NCBI RefSeq assembly: GCF_019083965.1
Contig: NZ_JAHRCY010000035.1
Location: 1-64,000, forward strand
Reading direction: 5' to 3'
DNA length: 64,000 nt
From: Catellatospora tritici
GTDB taxonomy: Bacteria; Actinomycetota; Actinomycetes; Mycobacteriales; Micromonosporaceae
Positions 1 to 6,989 of this stretch are shown here, one piece after another. The first letter of the stretch is position 1, and the number at the start of each line of letters is the position of its first letter. A model generated the notes under the pieces. That model did no database searches. It worked only from the letters and a program-made list of their open reading frames with translations, and was not told where the DNA came from. Made by a program: the position numbers and the translations under genes.

Positions 1-126
1 ATCCGGGCACTGTTCGACCAGCAGCCGGTCGGCAACGACATCTGGATCGCCCTCGGCTGGTGCGCAGGCATCCTCATCGTCGCCTACGCCTTCGCCATGA
101 GGGTCTACCACCGCAAGATCGCCTGA
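1..126 (+). CDS. ABC-2 type transporter permease, C-terminal end (partial)
   Basis: Only the last 41 codons are inside the window. They encode one hydrophobic helix (visible residues about 12-32, rich in Trp, Ile, Ala and Gly) and a short basic tail ending YHRKIA. This is the usual end of ABC-2 (DrrB-like) permeases, which pair with an ATPase to export drugs or lipids. The reading frame closes with TGA directly before a truncated hydrolase remnant, so the original downstream neighbour has been lost. The assignment rests on the tail alone. Confidence 0.55.
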   Translation: MRALFDQQPVGNDIWIALGWCAGILIVAYAFAMRVYHRKIA

Positions 127-756
127 CGATCCGACCAGGTCGCCCGTCACCGCGCGGGCGGCCTATTCCTCCGACTCGCCCGCACCCCGGAAGCCTGCCT
201 GCGCGACCTCGATGCCGTCCTCAAAGCCAGGGGAGTGGAGCGGGCACTACTGGTCGGCTGGTCCTACGGCGGCATCCTCACCTGGCACTGGACCGACCGC
301 AACCCCGACCGCGTCCTCAGAGCGGTCACCGTGGCCGCCTTCCCCGTCGGCCTGACCGGCGAGGAAGGCCACGCCCGGATCCGCAAGCTGTTCCGCCGCA
401 TGCGGTGGCTGTTCCCGATCGCCGCCCGCCTCGGCCTGGCCGCCAAGATGACCGCCGACCAGCACGCCGACGTCAACATCGAACTCAACGAGTTCGCCGC
501 CGCCAGCATCACGGTCCTGGACCGCCTCACCCGCCCCGTACGGTTCGTCCTGGCCACCGGCGACAGCCTCGGCAGCAAGGGCGGAGAGATGGACGAGGGC
601 CGCAAGGTCCTCGAGCCGATCATCGCCCGCAACCCGAACATCACGATCAGCGCCAAGGTCGCCAGCAACCACAGCAAGATCCTGCGCAACGACTCCCCGA
701 CCGTGGCCCAGACCATCCGCGCGCTCGCCGCCGGCCATGGCTACCAGGACGGATAA
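127..756 (+). pseudogene. Alpha/beta hydrolase missing its N-terminus
   Basis: The frame encodes the nucleophile elbow GWSYGG and a C-terminal catalytic-His candidate in a SNHSKIL context, as in alpha/beta-hydrolase fold enzymes. A GTG at 235 could start a 173-residue product. However, recognisable hydrolase sequence (CLRDLDAVLKARGVE) runs upstream of that GTG, back to just after the stop of the preceding permease. The oxyanion-side N-terminal strands and the HG motif are absent. I read this as a gene whose 5' part was deleted, although a short protein from GTG 235 cannot be excluded. No ribosome-binding site is evident before the GTG. Confidence 0.6.
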
Positions 757-891
757 ACCGTCAGCAGACGGAACACGCGACTCCGCAGCGGCCCGCCTGA
801 CCTGCTCTCGGTGGAAGGACATCATTTCGAGACGCGGAGCAGTCGGTTGCCGCAGCCCCGCTACAGAGCCGGGCAGAGCTAACCTGCCGGG

Positions 892-1176
892 GTGGAAGCC
901 GAGCCAGGAACGAGAATTTCGTTCTACGTGGGCAGGCCTCGCCTGGCGGTAGCCTTCGTACTCTTCGTACTCACGACAGTGGTCGGTGCACACCTGTACG
1001 CCCGCCGTATCGAGATGCAGCCACCTCGCAACGATCAGGCAACCTTGGCCGAGCTGCGGTCGCGGTTCGCAGACAAGGCATGGGCGGCCAACCTCGCCAG
1101 CGCCTACTGGAACTCCTCGCAGCAGACCCTGACCGTGTCGCTGACCAGCGAAGACCGGCGCTGCTACCGGCGGTAG
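892..1176 (+). CDS. Small hypothetical membrane protein
   Basis: The frame encodes 94 residues from a GTG start. One hydrophobic segment (about residues 17-35, LAVAFVLFVLTTVVGAHLY) is followed by a roughly 55-residue polar domain, so a single-pass protein with an outside C-terminus is plausible. I recognise no family. There is no clear Shine-Dalgarno sequence, and both neighbours are gene remnants, so it could itself be a relic. It is listed because the frame is open, hydrophobicity is well partitioned, and no competing frame looks better. Confidence 0.35.
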   Translation: MEAEPGTRISFYVGRPRLAVAFVLFVLTTVVGAHLYARRIEMQPPRNDQATLAELRSRFADKAWAANLASAYWNSSQQTLTVSLTSEDRRCYRR

Positions 1177-1264
1177 GTGTCGGCGTACGGGTACCGCCAC
1201 ATAGCCGGGTACGCGAACCTGGACGACTCTGCGGTACGCGGCCGCGGTGACAGCACGCGGCGGC

Positions 1265-1381
1265 ATGAGCATCGGCGGCGTGCCGCTGATGACCATCGAG
1301 CAGGAGTACGGTACCCCCGCCTACATCCTCGACCGGTGGCCGTGCGTTCGCTTTGCTCGGGACATTCTCGTCGACGCCGTG
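1265..1381 (+). pseudogene. Fragment of diaminopimelate decarboxylase (lysA) N-terminus
   Basis: The peptide MSIGGVPLMTIEQEYGTPAY followed by ILD matches the start of LysA-type PLP decarboxylases, where a short GV-LxxIAxEYGTPxYVLD motif precedes the barrel. The match fades after the ARDILVDAV segment, and the PLP-lysine and later barrel motifs are absent. Only about 40 codons survive. It is probably a leftover of a deleted or transferred gene and not a functional unit. Confidence 0.5.
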
Positions 1382-1856
1382 CACCTCGCGGCGCAGCCGG
1401 GGCGCACTCCGGGTTCGCCCGACCCCGGCCGGTTTGTCGCCCCTATCAGGACGGTACGGGGAACCGCATGCGGCACACGATCGCGCCGGTGTGGCGGCGC
1501 ATCGCGCGGTCCAGGACGTTGCCGCGGTTGTTGCGCCGGATTCGTAGCCAGCGCCGCTCGGGCAGCTGCGCGGTCGGGGACTTGGGTGCTGCTGTGGTGC
1601 TGCTGCCGCCGCTACGCGGGCATCACTTGGCGCGCTCCGGTCCCGTCCTGCAGCTGGTGCTCGACTCCGGGCGGATCCTGACCATCAGCGTCGACCGGCC
1701 GCAGGAAGCCCTGGCCGCGCTCGGCGAACGGCCGTTGGCCGCGCCCGATCCCCGCTGAGGTCGCCCGACGCTGCGGCGACGCTCACACCGCCGTCAAGGC
1801 CGCGTAAAGAATGCCGCAGCCGCCGTAGCGATGCCGTCAAGAGATCTCCCGTGCCG
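1382..1856 (+). other. Non-coding or degenerate stretch before the kdp operon
   Basis: No convincing gene is present. One frame ending at 1758 reads GRILTISVDRPQEALAAL, which resembles the tail of a small PH-like membrane protein, but nothing upstream supports a full gene. The rest shows no promoter-like or RNA-like pattern I can defend. Confidence 0.3.
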
Positions 1857-1934
1857 ACATTTCGGGAGTTGGATTACCTCCGTTCCCGTTGGCCGCTACC
1901 CGCCAAAGGGAAGATTTCGGGCAAATTGCCGAAA
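1857..1934 (+). promoter_or_regulatory. Repeat and inverted repeat upstream of kdp (candidate regulatory site)
   Basis: ATTTCGGG occurs twice as a direct repeat (1857-1864 and 1914-1921). The second copy is part of an inverted repeat, TTTCGG (1915-1920) and CCGAAA (1929-1934), with CAA/TTG able to continue the pairing across a one-base bulge. It lies 15 bases before the strong AAGGAGG ribosome-binding site at 1949-1955. Candidate roles are a KdpE operator or a short leader hairpin. That it acts on kdp is inference from position only. Confidence 0.35.
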
Positions 1935-1961
1935 CGCCCCAACTCATGAAGGAGGCGCACG

Positions 1962-2045
1962 GTGGCCGATCTGGTCTTCGTGGTGCTCACGGTGGGTCTG
2001 TTCGCGGTCCTTGCCCTCGTCGTACGAGGAGCTGAGCGACTGTGA
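1962..2045 (+). CDS. 27-residue membrane peptide preceding KdpF
   Basis: A GTG start lies six bases after an excellent ribosome-binding site (AAGGAGG at 1949-1955). It encodes 27 residues forming a single hydrophobic helix (ADLVFVVLTVGLFAVLALVV) with an RGAERL end. Its TGA overlaps the GTG of kdpF in a GTGA junction, so the two are probably translationally coupled. It resembles KdpF in size and topology but lacks the SPEKF-like ending. It may be a second small subunit of the Kdp pump, or mainly a device that delivers ribosomes to kdpF. Confidence 0.6.
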   Translation: MADLVFVVLTVGLFAVLALVVRGAERL

Positions 2046-2128
2046 CCGCCAACCTGGTCGGCCTGGTGATCGCCTGCGCGCTGGCGGTCTTCCTGGTCTA
2101 CGCGCTGCTGTCCCCCGAGAAGTTCTGA
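2042..2128 (+). CDS. kdpF: KdpF, small subunit of the potassium-transporting ATPase
   Basis: This 28-residue single-helix peptide ends LLSPEKF, the hallmark of KdpF (E. coli ends similarly with RPERF). KdpF sits in the membrane beside KdpA and stabilises the KdpABC complex. The GTG start overlaps the stop of the preceding 27-residue frame, and kdpA begins 22 bases downstream. Confidence 0.85.
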   Translation: MTANLVGLVIACALAVFLVYALLSPEKF

Positions 2129-2150
2129 CGATTCGGAGAGTTGTCCTCAG

Positions 2151-3827
2151 ATGAGTACGACCGTCGCGGGAGTGATCTTCATCCTCTCGCTCATCGCCGC
2201 CCTGGCGGTGGCCTACCGCTACCTCGGTGACTACATGTACCGCGCGGTCGCCGCCGAGCGGCACAACCGCGTCGAGCGCGGCATCTACAAGCTGGTCGGC
2301 GTCGACCCGAACGTGGAGCAGTCCTGGGGCGTCTACGCCCGCAGCGTGCTCGCGTTCTCGCTGATCTCGATCCTGTTCCTGTACGCCTTCCTGCGTCTGC
2401 AGGACTACGTCTTCCCCGGCGCCGGGCCGGCCCTGTCGGCCGGCATCAACGACCGGGTCTTCCCACACCTGGCCTGGAACACCGCGGTCAGCTTCGTGAC
2501 CAACACGAACTGGCAGGCCTACTCGGGCGAGAACACGATGACCCACGTCGTGCAGATGGCCGGGCTGGCGGTGCAGAACTTCGCCTCCGCGGCGGTCGGC
2601 ATCGCGGTGGCGGTCGCGCTGGTGCGTGGGTTCGCCCGGCGCCAATCGGAGCAGCTGGGCAACTTCTGGGTCGACCTGACCCGGATCACGCTGCGGATCC
2701 TGTTGCCGTTCAGTGCGGTGGCCGCGCTGCTGCTGATCCTTGGCGGCGCGGTGCAGAACCTGTCCGACGGCACGCTGCTGCACACGCTGGCCGGCGCCGA
2801 GCAGCACATCACCGGCGGCGCGGTGGCCAGCCAGGAGGCGATCAAGGAATTCGGCACCAACGGCGGCGGCTTCTACAACGTCAACTCGGCGCATCCGTTC
2901 GAGAACCCGACCTCGTGGACGAACTGGCTGGAGATCTTCCTGCTGCTGGTCATCCCGTTCGCGCTGCCGCGCGTGTTCGGGCGGATGGTCAAGGACAACC
3001 GCCAGGGGTACGCGATCCTCGCGGTCATGGCGATCATCGCGATCGCCAGCGTGGCACTGACCAACGTGTTCGAGCTGCAGCACATGGGCACGGTGCCGCA
3101 GGCGGTGGGCGCGGCCTTCGAGGGCAAGGACATCCGGTTCGGCATTCCCGACTCGGCCACCTTCGCCTCGGCCACGACGCTCACGTCCACCGGTTCGGTG
3201 AACTCGTTCCACGACTCGTACACCGCGCTGGGCGGCATGATGCCGATCATCAACATGATGCTCGGTGAGGTCGCGCCCGGCGGTACCGGATCGGGCCTGT
3301 ACGGCATGCTCATCCTCGCGGTCATCACGGTGTTCGTGGCCGGTCTCATGGTCGGGCGCACACCTGAGTACCTGGGCAAGAAGGTCGGCGCCCGGGAGAT
3401 GAAGTTCGCCTCGGTCTACTTCCTGGTCACCCCCACCATCGTGCTGATCGGCGTCGCCGCGGCGATGGCCACCGGAAACTGGAGCACCCAGCTCAACGTC
3501 GGCCCGCACGGCTTCTCCGAGGTCGTCTACGCGTTCACCTCGGCGGCCAACAACAACGGCTCGGCGTTCGCGGGCATCACCGTGAACACGCCCTGGTGGA
3601 ACACCGCGCTGGGCCTGGCGATGCTGCTGGGCCGGTTCCTGCCGCTGGTGTTCGTGCTGGGCCTGGCCGGGTCGCTGGCCCGCCAGAAGGCCACCCCCGC
3701 TTCGGCGGGCACGCTGCCCACGCACAAACCGCTGTTCATCGGCATGGTCGTCGGCGTCGTGGTGATCCTGATCGCCCTCACCTTCCTGCCCGCGCTCGCC
3801 CTCGGCCCGCTGGCCGAGGGCCTGTGA
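2151..3827 (+). CDS. kdpA: KdpA, potassium-channel-like subunit of the Kdp ATPase
   Basis: The 558 residues match the usual KdpA length (557 in E. coli). KdpA selects and binds K+ in a channel-like fold of four repeats. The conserved loops NGGGFYNVNSAHPFENP (about residues 237-253) and SAANNNGSAFAG (about 463-474) are intact, as is the N-terminal membrane region. The protein is polytopic throughout. It is followed 32 bases later by kdpB in the same operon. High-affinity uptake is expected when external potassium is low, under KdpDE control. Confidence 0.97.
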   Translation: MSTTVAGVIFILSLIAALAVAYRYLGDYMYRAVAAERHNRVERGIYKLVGVDPNVEQSWGVYARSVLAFSLISILFLYAFLRLQDYVFPGAGPALSAGINDRVFPHLAWNTAVSFVTNTNWQAYSGENTMTHVVQMAGLAVQNFASAAVGIAVAVALVRGFARRQSEQLGNFWVDLTRITLRILLPFSAVAALLLILGGAVQNLSDGTLLHTLAGAEQHITGGAVASQEAIKEFGTNGGGFYNVNSAHPFENPTSWTNWLEIFLLLVIPFALPRVFGRMVKDNRQGYAILAVMAIIAIASVALTNVFELQHMGTVPQAVGAAFEGKDIRFGIPDSATFASATTLTSTGSVNSFHDSYTALGGMMPIINMMLGEVAPGGTGSGLYGMLILAVITVFVAGLMVGRTPEYLGKKVGAREMKFASVYFLVTPTIVLIGVAAAMATGNWSTQLNVGPHGFSEVVYAFTSAANNNGSAFAGITVNTPWWNTALGLAMLLGRFLPLVFVLGLAGSLARQKATPASAGTLPTHKPLFIGMVVGVVVILIALTFLPALALGPLAEGL

Positions 3828-3859
3828 GCCCGGCCGCGGAAACAGACAAGGAACGAGAA

Positions 3860-6019
3860 ATGACTGTCACATCAGTGGCAAGCACCAGTGCCCGGCCGCG
3901 GCCCAAGCGGGTCGGCGGCGGGCTGCTGGACCCCAAGCAGCTGTGGAAGTCGCTGCCGGACGCGCTGCGCAAGCTGAACCCGGCCACCCTGTGGCGCAAC
4001 CCGGTCATGCTGATCGTCGAGGTCGGCGCCGCGTTCACCACGGTGCTCGCCATCGCGCAGCCGTCGTGGTTCGCCTGGGCCATCACGGTATGGCTGTGGC
4101 TGACCGTGGTCTTCGCCAACCTGGCGGAGGCGGTGGCCGAGGGCCGGGGCAAGGCGCAGGCCGCGACGCTGCGCAGCGCGAAGAAGGACGCCATGGCCCG
4201 CCGCGTGATCGGCTGGACCGAGGGGGCCAACGCCGCGCAGGTCCGCGAGGAGTCCGTCGCGGCGACCACCCTCGCCCAGGGCGACTTCGTGGTCGTCGAG
4301 GCCGGGCAGATCATCCCGGGTGACGGTGACGTCGTCGAGGGCATCGCCAGCGTCGACGAGTCGGCGATCACCGGCGAGTCGGCGCCGGTGATCCGCGAGT
4401 CCGGTGGTGACCGCAGCGCGGTCACCGGCGGCACGAAGGTGCTGTCCGACCGGATCGTCGTGCGGATCACCCAGAAGCCGGGGGAGAGTTTCATCGACCG
4501 CATGATCGCGCTCGTGGAGGGCGCCAACCGGCAGAAGACCCCGAACGAGATCGCGCTCAACATCCTCCTCGCGGCACTCACGATCATCTTCCTGCTGGCC
4601 GTGGTCACCCTGCAGCCGATGGCGATCTACGCCAAGCAGTGGCAGGCAGCCGCGCTGGACACGGCCTCGTTCGGTGCGAACGGCATCAGCGGGATCGTGC
4701 TCGTATCGCTGCTGGTGTGTCTCATCCCCACCACGATCGGGGCGCTGCTGTCGGCGATCGGCATCGCCGGGATGGACCGCCTGGTGCAGCGCAACGTACT
4801 GGCGATGAGCGGCCGGGCGGTCGAGGCCGCCGGCGACGTGAACACGCTGCTGCTGGACAAGACCGGCACGATCACGCTGGGCAACCGGCAGGCGTGGGAG
4901 TTCCTGCCCGCCGCCGGTGTCACGCCTGAGCAGCTGGCCGACGCGGCCCAGCTGTCCAGCCTCGCCGACGAGACGCCCGAGGGCCGCTCGATCGTGGTCC
5001 TGGCGAAGGAGAAGTACGGTCTGCGTGCCCGCGAGGAGGGCGTCATGCCGCACGCCACCTTCATCCCGTTCACAGCCCAGACCCGCATGTCCGGCGTGGA
5101 CATGGAGGAGGGTGGCAGCGCCCGGCAGATCCGCAAGGGCGCGGCGTCGGCGGTCATGAAGTGGGTCCGCGACAACGGCGGTCACCCGTCGGCGGACGTG
5201 GGCCCGGCGGTCGACGGGATCTCCGGCACCGGTGGCACGCCGCTGGTGGTGGCCGAGCTGGTGACCGGAGGCACGGCCCGTGCCCTGGGCGTCATCCACC
5301 TCAAGGATGTGGTCAAGTCGGGCATGCGGGAGCGGTTCGACGAGATGCGCCGGATGGGCATCCGTACCGTCATGATCACCGGCGACAACCCGCTGACCGC
5401 CAAGGCGATCGCCGACGAGGCCGGGGTCGACGACTTCCTGGCCGAGGCGACGCCGGAGGACAAGCTGGCCCTGATCCGCAAGGAGCAGGAGGGCGGCCGC
5501 CTGGTCGCGATGACCGGCGACGGCACCAACGACGCCCCGGCCCTGGCCCAGGCGGACGTCGGCGTGGCCATGAACACCGGCACGTCGGCGGCCAAGGAAG
5601 CCGGCAACATGGTGGACCTGGACTCCGATCCCACCAAGCTGATCGAGATCGTCGAGATCGGCAAGCAGCTGCTCATCACGCGCGGGGCGCTGACCACCTT
5701 CTCCATCGCCAACGACATCGCCAAGTACTTCGCGATCATCCCGGCGATGTTCGCGGTGGTCTACCCGAGCCTGGACAAGCTCAACATCATGCGACTGTCC
5801 AGCCCGGAATCGGCGATCCTGTCCGCGGTCATCTTCAACGCCCTCGTGATCATCGCCCTGATCCCGCTCGCGCTGCGCGGCGTGCCCTACACGCCCAGCA
5901 GCGCCAGCAAGCTGCTGACCCGCAACCTGTGGATCTACGGTCTCGGCGGCGTGGTCGTCCCCTTCATCGGTATCAAGATCATTGACATGATCATCTCGCT
6001 CATCCCTGGGATCTCCTGA
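3860..6019 (+). CDS. kdpB: KdpB, catalytic P-type ATPase subunit
   Basis: This 719-residue P-type ATPase hydrolyses ATP and drives K+ through KdpA. Visible motifs are the actuator-domain TGES, the phosphorylation motif DKTGTIT with the acceptor Asp at residue 333, and the hinge motif MTGDGTNDAPAL. The start ATG at 3860 follows a GGAACGAGAA stretch. Its N-terminus is somewhat longer than that of the E. coli protein (682). The stop overlaps the kdpC start (TGATG at 6017-6021), indicating coupled translation. Confidence 0.97.
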   Translation: MTVTSVASTSARPRPKRVGGGLLDPKQLWKSLPDALRKLNPATLWRNPVMLIVEVGAAFTTVLAIAQPSWFAWAITVWLWLTVVFANLAEAVAEGRGKAQAATLRSAKKDAMARRVIGWTEGANAAQVREESVAATTLAQGDFVVVEAGQIIPGDGDVVEGIASVDESAITGESAPVIRESGGDRSAVTGGTKVLSDRIVVRITQKPGESFIDRMIALVEGANRQKTPNEIALNILLAALTIIFLLAVVTLQPMAIYAKQWQAAALDTASFGANGISGIVLVSLLVCLIPTTIGALLSAIGIAGMDRLVQRNVLAMSGRAVEAAGDVNTLLLDKTGTITLGNRQAWEFLPAAGVTPEQLADAAQLSSLADETPEGRSIVVLAKEKYGLRAREEGVMPHATFIPFTAQTRMSGVDMEEGGSARQIRKGAASAVMKWVRDNGGHPSADVGPAVDGISGTGGTPLVVAELVTGGTARALGVIHLKDVVKSGMRERFDEMRRMGIRTVMITGDNPLTAKAIADEAGVDDFLAEATPEDKLALIRKEQEGGRLVAMTGDGTNDAPALAQADVGVAMNTGTSAAKEAGNMVDLDSDPTKLIEIVEIGKQLLITRGALTTFSIANDIAKYFAIIPAMFAVVYPSLDKLNIMRLSSPESAILSAVIFNALVIIALIPLALRGVPYTPSSASKLLTRNLWIYGLGGVVVPFIGIKIIDMIISLIPGIS

Positions 6020-6897
6020 TGCGTACTCCTGGTTGGATCTCACAACACATGGCGGCGCTGCGCGCGCTGCTGGTCTTCACGGTGCTGGTCGGCATCGCCT
6101 ACCCGCTGGTCATCACCGGCGTGGCCCAGATTCCAGGGCTGCGCGACAAGGCCAACGGCTCGCTGGTCGAGGTGAACGGCCAGCCGGTCGGCAGCTCGCT
6201 CGTGGGCCAGGCGTTCACCGACGCCGACGGCAACCCGGTCAAGAAGTACTTCCAGAGCCGCCCGTCGGCCTCCGGATACCGCCTCGACGCGACCTCGGCC
6301 AGTAACCTCGGCCCGGAGAGCGTCCAGGACACCCTCGGCGACCCGGCCCTGGCCGACTCTCCCGACGGCGACGGCAGCAAGCAGGCCCTGCTGACACAGG
6401 TCTGCGCGCGCAGCAAGGCCGTCGGCGAGCTGGAGGGCGTCGACGGGCGGCGGCCGTACTGCACCGACGACGGCATCGGCGCCGTGCTGCGGGTGTTCTA
6501 CCGCGACGGCATGTCCGGCAAGGTCACCCGCGCGGTCAGCGTCAACCAGCCCTGCCCGGCGACGCCGTTCATCGCCACGTACGAGGGTGTCGCGGTCGAG
6601 TGCGGCAAGTTCGGCGAGGACTACGGCGGCGGCGTGCTGGTGCCGGTCCGCGGTGACGCCCCGGCCGAGTCGGCGGTGCCCGCGGACGCGGTCACCGCCA
6701 GTGCGAGCGGCATCGACCCGCACATCAGCCTCGCGTACGCGAAGCTGCAGGCCAAGCGCGTCGCCGCCGCGCGGGACATCCCGGTGAGCGAGGTGGAGAA
6801 GCTGATCGACGAGCACACCACCGGCCGGGCGCTGGGGTTCATGGGCGAACCCGGCGTCAACGTCCTGGAGCTGAACCTGGCCCTGGACCGCAGGTAG
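6019..6897 (+). CDS. kdpC: KdpC, accessory subunit of the potassium ATPase
   Basis: KdpC has one N-terminal membrane helix (about residues 15-37) and a periplasm-side domain that helps KdpB bind ATP or stabilises the complex. The family pattern is present: SLVGQAFTD after the helix, KYFQSRPSASGY, and the C-terminal DPHISLAYAKLQAKRVAAAR followed by a LIDEHTTGRALGFMGEPGVNVLELN tail. At 292 residues it is about 100 longer than E. coli KdpC. The extra length is a middle segment (roughly 115-210) with several cysteines, as seen in some actinobacterial versions. Confidence 0.95.
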   Translation: MRTPGWISQHMAALRALLVFTVLVGIAYPLVITGVAQIPGLRDKANGSLVEVNGQPVGSSLVGQAFTDADGNPVKKYFQSRPSASGYRLDATSASNLGPESVQDTLGDPALADSPDGDGSKQALLTQVCARSKAVGELEGVDGRRPYCTDDGIGAVLRVFYRDGMSGKVTRAVSVNQPCPATPFIATYEGVAVECGKFGEDYGGGVLVPVRGDAPAESAVPADAVTASASGIDPHISLAYAKLQAKRVAAARDIPVSEVEKLIDEHTTGRALGFMGEPGVNVLELNLALDRR

Positions 6898-6918
6898 CGG
6901 CCCGGCCGCGAGGAACCG

Positions 6919-6960
6919 CGGGCGGCCGGGAGACCCCTCCGGAGGTCACCGGGCCGCCCG
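6919..6960 (+). terminator. Hairpin between kdpC and kdpD (attenuator or terminator candidate)
   Basis: CGGGCGGCC (6919-6927) pairs perfectly with GGCCGCCCG (6952-6960). The loop contains its own palindrome CCTCCGGAGG (6936-6945). There is no T-run. Its place between the pump genes and the sensor-kinase genes suggests it could lower expression of kdpDE relative to kdpFABC. Confidence 0.45.
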
Positions 6961-6989
6961 CCCGTCCGCATCGGAAAGGACTGCCGTAG

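Noticed and set aside
1759..1961. A c-di-AMP or other riboswitch before kdp
   Set aside because: I looked for the conserved elements of known potassium-linked riboswitches and saw none. Only the short repeats were found.
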